From positions 1 to 64,000 of the forward strand of contig JABDKG010000040.1 of NCBI GenBank assembly GCA_013002305.1: a stretch of 64,000 nucleotides of DNA, given 5' to 3'. A program made the position numbers and the translations under genes. This stretch comes from Hellea sp. Its GTDB lineage: Bacteria > Pseudomonadota > Alphaproteobacteria > Caulobacterales > Maricaulaceae. Every line of letters begins with the position of its first letter. The first letter of the stretch is position 1. The notes beneath the pieces are model-generated. The model made no database searches, was not told where the DNA came from, and worked only from the letters and a program-made list of their open reading frames with translations. Below, one piece after another: positions 16,911 through 24,845 of this stretch.

Positions 16911-18551
16911 ATGCGTCCCACTAGATTTTTAATGACCGCCGCCCTTGTACCGGTTTTAATCCTGACGGGGTGCGGAAAAAAAGCCGTTGATGGCGAGATG
17001 ATAATCGTCACAGAGGCCGAGATCGTGCAAATGGTCGACAAGGCCTATGACAAGACCAAGGCCGGCCAGAAAACCAGCGACGATATAATTGCGACCCTAG
17101 AAGAGACCGGTAGCGGATGGGGGTCTGTCAGCGAAAATAACGGACTGTTTGTTTTCTCCGACTTTGTCGGACCGGACGGCGATGTAAAGATCGAGCGATT
17201 GAGTTTGGCTGGGATGCGATACAAGGAAGAGGTTCCGTATTTTTCCAAATTGTCTTTTGAAAATCTAACGATCGATACGAACGATGATGATCAACTGACC
17301 ATCAAATCTTTAAAAATGAATCTTCCGTCGGGTAAAAATCTGGATTCTCTGATGAGCGCGATTGAGGCAAGTGGCGGCGACTTTGAGGACCCTTCCGAAT
17401 TCCCGTTTGAGGACCTCGGGAAATTGGTTCGCGACTATTCCGGCGGCTTTTACTTGCAGGATTTGGCATCAACGCAAGAAGATATATCCATAAATCTCAA
17501 ATTCGCCGGCGCGGCCGTTGATCCAACAACTTCCGAACTTTCGCTCATGCTCACAGGGTTTGATTTTCTAGACAAATCCCCCTTAATTGACGAGCCGTCT
17601 ACCATGTCGATGGCCGAGTTTTCGGTGACGGGGTTTAAATTTGACGCCCTTGCGGATTCGACTGAAGCAGGCCTTCCGGGATTGATCGGCTTTTATCTCG
17701 GCTTTTATAATCCTTTCACGCCCATGATTAGCACCGCGTCAATAACGGATTTCAGATTTGCCGTAGATGACGGGATGGAGATAAGAATTCCGTCTTATAA
17801 GGTTTGGCGCAGCCGGCAATCCAAAAGCGTCGATATGGTTCACACCCAAGTCAAAGATATCACCGCGATCGCCAACCGGGATCACATGATCGAAGCCGGC
17901 GCTTATGAGGATAGCCTGTTCGATCTACTGGGGACTGACGATATTAAGGCGAGCTATGAATCGCGGTCCCGCCTGGACAGTAAGAACGATGTTTTCGAAT
18001 TGGAATATGCCGATATTCGGCTGATCGACAGTTTTGACTTTCGCGTTACCCATCAAACAACCGGGCTCAATAAGATGTTTGCGGACTTAGGCGATACAAT
18101 TGAAAATTATGATCTCGGTCAATCAAATGATCTTGAAGCCATGGCCCAAGCAGTTGGATTTGCATTTATTGCCGCCTCGAACGATGTCTCAGTCGATCAA
18201 TTGTCTTTCGAGTATACAGACCATTCCCTGATTGAAACCGTGATTAGCCGGGCATCGGAAAATGAGGGCGACAGCCCGGCAATTATTCGCCAGCAAGCCA
18301 AGAGCGAGTTGATGATGATGACGCTTTTTGCCGAGACCGAATATCAGCGAGAGCTTGCCAAAAATTTTGCCGAACAGGCGCAGGCCCTGATTGACAAAGG
18401 CGGCCGGTTAAAAATTTCAATGGAGCCGGAAGAGGGGCTAACAATAATGTCAATGATGCAAATGTCCCAAATGATGTCGTTCGGCAGCACGGAAATGCTC
18501 GACGAGGCCCTAAAAGACCTCAATTTTCAAATTTCCCATAGCGCCAAATAG
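16911..18551 (+). CDS. Array lipoprotein 4 of 5 (unknown family)
   Basis: 546 residues with lipobox ILTGC, Cys21, then GKK. Conserved blocks are more drifted: GWGSVSENNGLFVFSDF near residue 66 and LSFEYTDHSLIETVISRASENEGDSPAIIRQQ-type C-terminal helix, MMMTLFAETEYQRELAKNFAEQ, LIDKGGRLKISMEP, and a last strand LNFQISHSAK. The final region before the end is Met-rich (MSMMQMSQMMS). It starts 9 bases after gene 3 and ends 8 bases before gene 5. The Asp of the usual DxxILDR block is changed to His (TDHSLIET). Confidence 0.83.
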   Translation: MRPTRFLMTAALVPVLILTGCGKKAVDGEMIIVTEAEIVQMVDKAYDKTKAGQKTSDDIIATLEETGSGWGSVSENNGLFVFSDFVGPDGDVKIERLSLAGMRYKEEVPYFSKLSFENLTIDTNDDDQLTIKSLKMNLPSGKNLDSLMSAIEASGGDFEDPSEFPFEDLGKLVRDYSGGFYLQDLASTQEDISINLKFAGAAVDPTTSELSLMLTGFDFLDKSPLIDEPSTMSMAEFSVTGFKFDALADSTEAGLPGLIGFYLGFYNPFTPMISTASITDFRFAVDDGMEIRIPSYKVWRSRQSKSVDMVHTQVKDITAIANRDHMIEAGAYEDSLFDLLGTDDIKASYESRSRLDSKNDVFELEYADIRLIDSFDFRVTHQTTGLNKMFADLGDTIENYDLGQSNDLEAMAQAVGFAFIAASNDVSVDQLSFEYTDHSLIETVISRASENEGDSPAIIRQQAKSELMMMTLFAETEYQRELAKNFAEQAQALIDKGGRLKISMEPEEGLTIMSMMQMSQMMSFGSTEMLDEALKDLNFQISHSAK

Positions 18552-18559
18552 GAGCGGAC

Positions 18560-20356
18560 TTGACCTACGCTCGATTAACCGCAGCAGGCGTGATTATCGG
18601 CGCCGTTATATTCTGGCTGTTTCTGCGCTCGCCTTCCGAGCCGGCCGTTCAGCAGGCTCTGCCGGCGATGCCGGAGCAAATTCAAGAGCTGTCCATAGAT
18701 AAACCTGAAGTCCGGACCGTCGACGATAATCAGGCCGAAAACGCGTTACGGCTGCTGGGGTTATGGGAGACGGATGAAGACACGCATTGGGACCGCCGCA
18801 CCGGCGAGGCCGGACAATATGAGTTTTCCAACCTGTCGCTCGAAGGCGGCGATATTCGTATATCAAAACTTACCATAGGCGGCGTCAGGCTTATCAATCC
18901 GGACATTCCGTATTTCGATGTGATCGAGGGCGAGGCCGTCTCAGTATCCAATCCGCAAAAGGATTGGCGCGGCGATGCGGCCAATCTGATTTTAACTCTG
19001 CCGGACAAAGAGGGGACCGAAGATTTTCTGGCCGGCCAAATCTCTAAACCGGAAGATACGAGGCTCTATAATCTAATCGCATTATTTTTGGCTGAGGACT
19101 CCGGTCCGCCTGCGCTGCCGGAATTTAAAGCCGAGACGGTCCGCTATTTTGAAACAGGAGAAACCCGCCAATATAATCCGGTGCCCCAAAATAGTACTGA
19201 TTCCGATGAAATCGTGGTTCCGGCCTTTGACTACGAAACGGTCGAAACATTTGAGACAATAACGGTCGAGACGGTGAGCCTATCGGCGCAGCCCGATACG
19301 GATTTGTATAATTTTCAGATCAAAAACTATAGGTTTGAATCCGGGACTGTCGGCGCGCTCGATACCGACAAATCAGCGATTTCCGGGCTGACTCTATTGG
19401 GACTGGGCGTGGAGTCTAAAGACATTTTAAGGCAGGGCGACCTGTTTGCTGATGAATTAATGATGAGTGAGGATGATCCTTATAACCCGATTTATCAGCT
19501 TTTATCCGTGACAGGATTTAACGGCGCTGACGGACCAAATCAATTTGAAATTCCGCAATTCTCAATGTCCTATTCGGCCAAGGCGGGCGGCCAGTTTTTC
19601 AAAAATGTTCAGGCGCCAATTATCAAAGTATCCACGGCCCCGCCGCCAGAACCGGCCGCAGATGTTGATGCGCCTGCCTATTCTTATCACAATCCGTTTT
19701 CGCCGGAAAAATTTATTGAAAACGGAACTTTTTCATATTCCAGCGAGTCTTTTTTCGACGAGACCACACAGACAATGGAACTTCGTCACCTGACCTTCAT
19801 CAAAGAAAATAGTTTTAAAGTTTCAATGTCCCATAAGATTTCAGGCTGGAACGGGTTCAATAGCATGTTTCAAGGCACCTTTGATCACTATGTCGAAGAA
19901 GAGGACCCGTTGGCGGTGCCGGATCCAATTGAAGAACCCAAAGGGGTTCAAATACACCACGGCCAGATCAGTTTCTCGGACCGGGGCATTCGCGATGAGA
20001 TCTTTGATTTGATGTTTTCCGAAAAAGGGCTCGATATTGAAGCCTCAAAAAATATAATGAAGGCGCCTTTTTTGCTGATGCCGACAGCTGCCAGAAGCGA
20101 TTATCAAGAACGGCTGTCCAGCGATATTGCGGCGAGTTTTGAAAGCTTTATCGATGTGGGTGGGCGGCTGGAAATGACGGTCGCGCCGTCACAACCTGTT
20201 GTGTTTATGGATTTTATGGACAGCTTTGAATCTTATATTTTGGCTTCATCTTATGGCCTTGCAGCTGATGACACCTCAAATGATCAGCGCATTCGGGAAA
20301 TGGATGAAGCGATGCGCAAAGTAAATTTGAGCATTACCCACAATTTTGCCGATTAA
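18560..20356 (+). CDS. Array protein 5 of 5, signal-anchored paralogue
   Basis: 598 residues, TTG start preceded by GGAG at 18551-18554. Unlike genes 1-4 there is no lipobox and no cysteine at the N terminus: MTYARLTAAGVIIGAVIFWLFL is a signal anchor, so the protein is probably held in the inner membrane facing the periplasm. It keeps the family motifs HWDRRTGEAGQYEFSNL (about residue 75) and a C-terminal ISFSDRGIRDEIFDLMF, LLMPTAARSDYQERL, FIDVGGRLEMTVAP and VNLSITHNF. A proline-rich insertion (about 345-385) is unique to it. The most divergent member. Its stop abuts the convergent SCO gene with no intervening base. Confidence 0.83.
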   Translation: MTYARLTAAGVIIGAVIFWLFLRSPSEPAVQQALPAMPEQIQELSIDKPEVRTVDDNQAENALRLLGLWETDEDTHWDRRTGEAGQYEFSNLSLEGGDIRISKLTIGGVRLINPDIPYFDVIEGEAVSVSNPQKDWRGDAANLILTLPDKEGTEDFLAGQISKPEDTRLYNLIALFLAEDSGPPALPEFKAETVRYFETGETRQYNPVPQNSTDSDEIVVPAFDYETVETFETITVETVSLSAQPDTDLYNFQIKNYRFESGTVGALDTDKSAISGLTLLGLGVESKDILRQGDLFADELMMSEDDPYNPIYQLLSVTGFNGADGPNQFEIPQFSMSYSAKAGGQFFKNVQAPIIKVSTAPPPEPAADVDAPAYSYHNPFSPEKFIENGTFSYSSESFFDETTQTMELRHLTFIKENSFKVSMSHKISGWNGFNSMFQGTFDHYVEEEDPLAVPDPIEEPKGVQIHHGQISFSDRGIRDEIFDLMFSEKGLDIEASKNIMKAPFLLMPTAARSDYQERLSSDIAASFESFIDVGGRLEMTVAPSQPVVFMDFMDSFESYILASSYGLAADDTSNDQRIREMDEAMRKVNLSITHNFAD

Positions 20357-20992
20357 TCAGTGCTCTGATTTATAAGCCTTCAAGGCCTTGATAATATCCG
20401 GCGTGCTTGTGTCGTGGGTGAAGACATCGACAAATTTCCCGTCCTTATCCATCACATAAATCAGGCTGGCATGATCGACCGTATAGCCGGCCTCGCTCTG
20501 CGGGTCCGGGACTTTCTGGGAATAAATCTTATAGGCCGCCTTGGCGGCGCTAACCTGTTCCGGCGTGCCGGTCAGGCCGATCAGACCTTTGGGGAAACCG
20601 TTATTGGTGACATAGACACTCAGGCTCTCCGGCGTGTCGCGCTCCGGGTCGACAGAAATAAAGACCGGACGAAAATAAGAGCCGTCCGGATCAATTTCAG
20701 ACAAAGCCATCCCCATTTGCTGCAGGGCGAGCGGGCAGACATCCGGGCAAAAGGCAAAGCCGAAATAAATCAGTTGCGGCTTGCCGAGCAGGTCCTGATC
20801 TGTGAACGGCGCGCCGGTATGATCCACCAGCTCAAACGGTCCACCAATGTCGGCGACGCCGACGGCCGTGACTTTGCCCGAGCGGGCCGGTTTATCTTCG
20901 AGGGATGGCTCTCGGTCGCAGGCCGCTAAAAACAAAATAGCTGACAGGGACAGAACCGATATTAGGCGGCGCGGGATCTTCACGATTTTCAC
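20357..20992 (-). CDS. SCO1/SenC-family copper chaperone lipoprotein
   Basis: 211 residues. Lipobox FLAAC with Cys25 and Asp at +2, which by the E. coli rule would keep it in the inner membrane. Thioredoxin-like fold with the copper-binding FCPDVCPL (Cys82, Cys86) and the third ligand His174 in TVDHASLIYV. SCO proteins deliver copper to the CuA site of cytochrome c oxidase, or act as thiol reductants. It is divergent from regB, an arrangement that recalls the senC-reg clusters of purple bacteria. Confidence 0.92.
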   Translation of the reverse strand: MKIVKIPRRLISVLSLSAILFLAACDREPSLEDKPARSGKVTAVGVADIGGPFELVDHTGAPFTDQDLLGKPQLIYFGFAFCPDVCPLALQQMGMALSEIDPDGSYFRPVFISVDPERDTPESLSVYVTNNGFPKGLIGLTGTPEQVSAAKAAYKIYSQKVPDPQSEAGYTVDHASLIYVMDKDGKFVDVFTHDTSTPDIIKALKAYKSEH

Positions 20993-21055
20993 CTTGGGTT
21001 AGAGGCCGGTTTTAGGTTAGGAGACATCTCATGACTTATTGCGAAAGCCAAGTCC

Positions 21056-22396
21056 ATGGCTGAGAAAAGCCGCGCGACAATTTTTCCTTTTGGAGCCTCC
21101 AAAGGCGGGCTGAGTTTTACCCGGCAAGTCTCCGGACGTTTGCGGCGCTCAACATTGGTGCTGCTGCGCTGGATGGCGATAGCGGGACAAAGCGGCGCTT
21201 TATTATTTGTTGCTTTTGGTCTCGGCTATGAGCTGCCGCTTCTGCCCTGTTTCATCTTTATCGGATTATCCGCGCTGCTAAATCTGGTGATCAGTCTGTC
21301 ATTACCGCTGGATCGCCGGGTCAATGATTATGAAGCCATCGCCCAGCTCGGATTTGATCTGGTGCAGCTGGCTATATTGCTGTGGCTCACAGGCGGTATG
21401 AACAATCCGTTTGCGCTTTTATTTATCGCGCCCGTTGTAACCAGCGCGACTATGCTCAGCCGTCCTGTGCTGGCGATTTCGGGCCTGATCGCGGCCAGCC
21501 TGTCACTGGCGCTTGTTTATTTTTTCTGTCCGCTGCCCTGGAGCGAGGGCGGGTTCGAGCTGCCGCTGAAATTCCGGCAAGGCAGCTGGATCGCATTGAT
21601 TATCGGGATGACATTTACCTCGCTCTATGCCTGGCGTTCGGCGCGGGAAAGCCGCCGCATGTCTCAGGCCCTGCGCGCAACCGAGGCGGTTCTGGCCCAT
21701 GAACAAAAACTCTCGGCACTGGGCGGCCTCGCGGCTGCTGCGGCCCATGAACTTGGAACGCCCCTGGCGACAATCCGGCTGACCGCTAAGGAGATGACGC
21801 GAGAGGTCAAGTCTGGCTCGGCCCTGTCTGAAGATCTTGATCTTTTGCTCTCTCAAACCGAGCGCTGCCGGGACATTTTGAAACAGCTCAGCCAGCGCGG
21901 CGATGCGGGTGATCTGTTTCATGACAATCTGTCTTTTGATGTTTTGATGGAAGAAGTTTCTGCGCCCTATGACAATATTAATCCCAAAATCACAATTGAT
22001 ATTGAACTGGACGGAGAAGGCAATCCGCCAGTGATGAAGCGCCGCGCAGAACTGGTTTACGGGCTCAGAAACCTGATTGAAAACGCCGTCAGTTACGCCA
22101 GCTCGCACGTGGTTTTAACCGCCAGTTGGCGCGATGATCATATAGGGCTGACAATTGAAGATGATGGTCCGGGATTTGACTCAGCTGTGCGCGACCGGCT
22201 GGGTGAGCCCTATGTGTCCGGCAGAGCGGAGAAACGTAAAGCCGGCGGACTGGGTTTGGGCTTGTTTATCTCGAAGACATTGCTGGAGCGCACCGGCGCG
22301 ACCATTAAATTTAACAATAAGGCTCGAAGCGGCGCGATCGTTCAAATCGCTTGGCCGCGTGACGGATCGATCGAAATGGAAACAGTCGAAGTTTAA
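21056..22396 (+). CDS. regB: RegB/PrrB/ActS-type redox sensor histidine kinase
   Basis: 446 residues. Six hydrophobic segments in the first 195 residues include GGMNNPFA (113-120), the family's quinone-sensing loop. The H box is AAAAAHELGTPLATI with His231, and the redox-active cysteine region is ERCRDIL (Cys271). The ATPase domain has ENAVSYAS (N box), DDGPGFD and GGLGLGLFISKTLLE (G boxes). RegB responds to the aerobic-respiration redox state and phosphorylates RegA, which controls respiration and energy genes. The partner regA lies 1.5 kb downstream on the same strand, beyond an opposite-strand gene. Confidence 0.93.
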   Translation: MAEKSRATIFPFGASKGGLSFTRQVSGRLRRSTLVLLRWMAIAGQSGALLFVAFGLGYELPLLPCFIFIGLSALLNLVISLSLPLDRRVNDYEAIAQLGFDLVQLAILLWLTGGMNNPFALLFIAPVVTSATMLSRPVLAISGLIAASLSLALVYFFCPLPWSEGGFELPLKFRQGSWIALIIGMTFTSLYAWRSARESRRMSQALRATEAVLAHEQKLSALGGLAAAAAHELGTPLATIRLTAKEMTREVKSGSALSEDLDLLLSQTERCRDILKQLSQRGDAGDLFHDNLSFDVLMEEVSAPYDNINPKITIDIELDGEGNPPVMKRRAELVYGLRNLIENAVSYASSHVVLTASWRDDHIGLTIEDDGPGFDSAVRDRLGEPYVSGRAEKRKAGGLGLGLFISKTLLERTGATIKFNNKARSGAIVQIAWPRDGSIEMETVEV

Positions 22397-23730
22397 CGGC
22401 TGAGGCGGACCTGCGCCAATTCTTCGCCAATGGTTTCAAAAGCTGACTCCAGCATGACCGCATTTGACGCGTCGAAAAATTTAGCCGGCGCAGAGGCGCA
22501 GTTCTGCAGCATGCTCAAGGTCGTGCTGTCCGTGACCTCGAATGCGACCGTATAAATCTCAATGCCGCTAAGTTTGATGTCAGCACAGGCATCCGCGGTC
22601 TTATCATTGGCGTCTTCAATATCATGTTCCCAGTGAAATACGCCGGGAAACCCATTGCCTTTAACGCCGCCATAAGAGCGTGAATTTTCTCCGTCCGTCA
22701 TCAGGATCAGAACGTTCCTGCGCTCGTCATAATCATCCGTATTGGCTTCGGTCAAAGGCGCTTCGGGGGTCAGAGTGCGCCATCCCCACATAAGGCCGCT
22801 TGGGATATAGGTTTCGTCATAAGTGTAAAGATTGTCGACAGCGTCGAGCACATCATCCAGATCGTCAGTCAGGGGTAGCAGCTCAGACGGGCATCCGCCG
22901 CCGCCGGCAAATCCATGAATGTTTTCAGAGCCGACATAAGAACGCGTATGCCAAGGATCGACGCGAGAGGCGACGCAGCCATCCCATTCCAAGACTTCGC
23001 AATGTTCGTAATAGACCGGGCTGGAACAGTCCCAATCTTCACCTTCTTCGTCAGAAGGCACACAAACGCCGGCCGCTTCCGAGGCGTCGAGATCCAGACG
23101 GTCCCAACAGTTTAAATTCGGGGCTTCAACACTTAACCACGGTTCTGCGGCCATGGTCATAGGCAGTTTTACGTAGCGCGCAAATGGCACGACACTCATA
23201 TTGACCGGATTATCCGAACTTGCATCATCATCGTCAAATGTTGCGACCAAATTGGACGCTGCATCTTTAAGGGCCGTCAGCTTATCGCCTTCCATGGAAT
23301 CGGTCACATCCAGAACCAATGCAATGTTTAACAGACTTTGGCCTTTGGGCGGCGCTTCGGCGACCGCTTTAATCTCGATGGGATTGTTAAAGGCGGACAG
23401 AAACCGGATTTCATGATCTTTGGTGATAAGCACCCGAAGCGTATTATCGGGCTGAATAATAAGCTGGACATCATACTCGGCATACTCTTCCGCGCTCATC
23501 ATGCTTTTAACAGATTCGCGGGCGAGTTTTTCGAGATCATTTTTCTTGGTTTCACCTGATCCTGCCGCGGCTAATACCGCTGCATCTGCCAGAGCCTGAT
23601 TGTGTGAGCGCACAGAGTGAAGCTGGTTTGCCTCAATCGAGACACCAACCGCAGCCAGCAACATGGTTGCGAACACAGCAAACATGATCGCAAACTGGCC
23701 TGACTCGTCTTTCAAATAGTTTTTTAACAC
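22393..23730 (-). CDS. TadG-like pilus-assembly protein with von Willebrand A domain
   Basis: 445 residues. The start YLKDESGQFAIMFAVFATMLLAAVGVSIEANQL is the TadE/TadG-type N-terminal segment: a short positive stretch and one helix with a processing-site-like context. A vWA domain from about 133 to 440 has a metal-ion adhesion site variant LVLDVTDSMEGDK (DxTxS instead of DxSxS) and LILMTDGENS. Nine or more cysteines in the middle suggest disulphides outside the inner membrane. TadG proteins belong to Flp/Tad adhesive pili. No other tad genes are near except an Flp pilin at 33 kb. It splits regB from regA and overlaps the regB end by 4 bases. Confidence 0.87.
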   Translation of the reverse strand: MLKNYLKDESGQFAIMFAVFATMLLAAVGVSIEANQLHSVRSHNQALADAAVLAAAGSGETKKNDLEKLARESVKSMMSAEEYAEYDVQLIIQPDNTLRVLITKDHEIRFLSAFNNPIEIKAVAEAPPKGQSLLNIALVLDVTDSMEGDKLTALKDAASNLVATFDDDDASSDNPVNMSVVPFARYVKLPMTMAAEPWLSVEAPNLNCWDRLDLDASEAAGVCVPSDEEGEDWDCSSPVYYEHCEVLEWDGCVASRVDPWHTRSYVGSENIHGFAGGGGCPSELLPLTDDLDDVLDAVDNLYTYDETYIPSGLMWGWRTLTPEAPLTEANTDDYDERRNVLILMTDGENSRSYGGVKGNGFPGVFHWEHDIEDANDKTADACADIKLSGIEIYTVAFEVTDSTTLSMLQNCASAPAKFFDASNAVMLESAFETIGEELAQVRLSR

Positions 23731-23945
23731 ATCGCACTCCCGCCAAGGTAATGTTTTCGCTCAAAATCCTGAAAAATCCTTCAAAATTTATACTTAAAAA
23801 AGCGTCAATGCCCTGTGAGGTTTACAATTCGATACAAGTTAATTGAACGAACAATGAAATTGCCGATTCGCGACAGGTTTTTACTGACTTTTTGAGAAAT
23901 TCTTGTCATATAGTGCAGAATTCATTTTTTTATAGGTCAGGAAAC

Positions 23946-24491
23946 GTGACAGACTATAATCTCCCCGACGACAATACGCTGATGATTCTCGACGATGACG
24001 GGCCGTTTCGCAACCGTCTTGGTCGGGCCATGGAGCATCGCGGATTTGATGTGACAACCGTTGAATCTGTTGCCGAAGCCATGGCCAAGGTTAAAGCCAG
24101 TCCGCCGGCTTTCGCGGTTATCGATATGCGTTTGGAAGACGGAAACGGATTAACCGTTGTCGATGCGCTGCATCAGGCGCGCGGCGATTGCAAAATGGTG
24201 ATGCTGACCGGTTACGGAAATCTCGCCACGGCGGTCCATGCGGTCAAAGCCGGGGCCGTTGATTATCTGGCAAAACCCGCCGACGCCGATGATGTTTGCA
24301 AGGCGCTTTTGGCCGAAGAGGGCGAGCGCCCGGCGCCGCCGGAAAACCCGATGTCGGCCGACCGGGTGCGCTGGGAACATATTCAGCGCGTTTACGAACT
24401 CTGCGGCAAAAATGTTTCCGAGACCGCAAGACGGCTCAATATGCACCGCCGGACACTGCAGCGAATTTTGGCTAAAAGAGCTCCTCGTTAG
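23946..24491 (+). CDS. regA: RegA/PrrA/ActR-type response regulator
   Basis: 181 residues from a GTG start; AGGA lies at 23939-23942 and a possible -10 (TATAGT, 23909-23914) puts transcription start past the earlier TTG/GTG options. Receiver with DDD, phospho-acceptor Asp60 in AVIDMRLEDGNGL and the Lys of YLAKPADADD. A short proline-containing linker (PAPPENP) leads to a Fis-type helix-turn-helix, NVSETARRLNMHRRTLQRILAKR, which is the near-invariant RegA DNA-binding helix. Activates or represses genes for respiration, carbon and nitrogen fixation under redox control. Cognate to RegB upstream. Confidence 0.93.
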   Translation: MTDYNLPDDNTLMILDDDGPFRNRLGRAMEHRGFDVTTVESVAEAMAKVKASPPAFAVIDMRLEDGNGLTVVDALHQARGDCKMVMLTGYGNLATAVHAVKAGAVDYLAKPADADDVCKALLAEEGERPAPPENPMSADRVRWEHIQRVYELCGKNVSETARRLNMHRRTLQRILAKRAPR

Positions 24492-24497
24492 TCTCGA

Positions 24498-24599
24498 TGT
24501 CATCCCCGCGAAAGCGGGGACCTCTCCGTTGAGGCTTTGAATTTTTTAACCTGATTTCTTTCCGCATCGGCGAGGTCCCCGATCAAGTCGGGGATGACA
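24498..24599. repeat. Dispersed palindromic repeat with paired outer arms
   Basis: Outer arms TGTCATCCCCG (from 24498) and CGGGGATGACA (to 24599) are inverted copies, and GACCTC/GAGGTC pair just inside. Each arm also holds its own small hairpin (CCCCGCGAAAGCGGGG and CCCCGATCAAGTCGGGG). This is the GTCATCCCCGCGAAAGCGGGGA-type element I have seen in many alpha- and gammaproteobacterial genomes as an intergenic repeat. It lies right after regA and may act as its transcript end or simply be mobile debris. The total span is about 102 bases. Confidence 0.75.
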
Positions 24600-24680
24600 G
24601 TTTTATTGTATTTCCAAGATTCCAATTGACAGAATGTCGCGGCCTCTTTAGGGCAGGCGTTGAATTTATCGAGAGAGCCC

Positions 24681-24746
24681 ATGAACAATTTTGTTTCCAT
24701 AGCCAATTCATCGTCGGATCGTATCCGGCTTTGCACGCGCTTTTAG
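24681..24746 (+). CDS. Possible leader peptide upstream of MATE gene, 21 aa
   Basis: ATG at 24681 with GAGAG 5 bases upstream opens a 21-codon frame rich in Ser, Asn and Arg (MNNFVSIANSSSDRIR then LCTRF). It ends at TAG 24744-24746, and a hairpin that can cover its ribosome-binding site closes exactly at that stop. It is far too short to identify by sequence alone; the support is its position between a -35-like site and a terminator ahead of an exporter gene. Confidence 0.35.
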   Translation: MNNFVSIANSSSDRIRLCTRF

Positions 24747-24771
24747 GCTCTCGAGGACATTAATTTTGCCG

Positions 24772-24803
24772 CCTCCTGAGCGTAAGCTTTCGGAGGTTTT
24801 TTT
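24772..24803 (+). terminator. Terminator-like hairpin ahead of the MATE gene
   Basis: CCTCC (24772-24776) pairs with GGAGG (24792-24796), followed by seven T residues, 43 bases before the MATE start codon. It could end the regA transcript or serve as the terminator of a regulated leader. Confidence 0.65.
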
Positions 24804-24845
24804 ATATCTTCGGTTCCCAACATTTAAAGTAATTCGAAGATAATT

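Larger units (their letters stand above)
24602..24845 (+). other. Non-coding leader region of the MATE gene
   Basis: The 354-base gap between regA and the MATE gene holds, after the palindromic repeat, a perfect -35 hexamer (TTGACA, 24626-24631) with a weak -10 (TTTAGG or TTAGGG near 24647-24653), a possible 21-codon leader peptide (24681-24746) and a terminator-like hairpin (24772-24803) before the MATE start. GAGAGCC (24673-24679), which includes the leader's ribosome-binding site, can pair with GGCTCTC (24746-24752) just after its stop codon. Together this reads like an attenuator. Confidence 0.45.

Noticed and set aside
12056-20356. The array as a single broken or frameshifted giant gene.
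   Set aside because: Each gene has its own start, signal sequence and repeated C-terminal block, with intact frames of similar length.
24500-24736. Minus-strand frame over the palindromic repeat as a gene.
   Set aside because: It is made up of the repeat and the MATE leader region and has no recognisable domain or ribosome-binding site.
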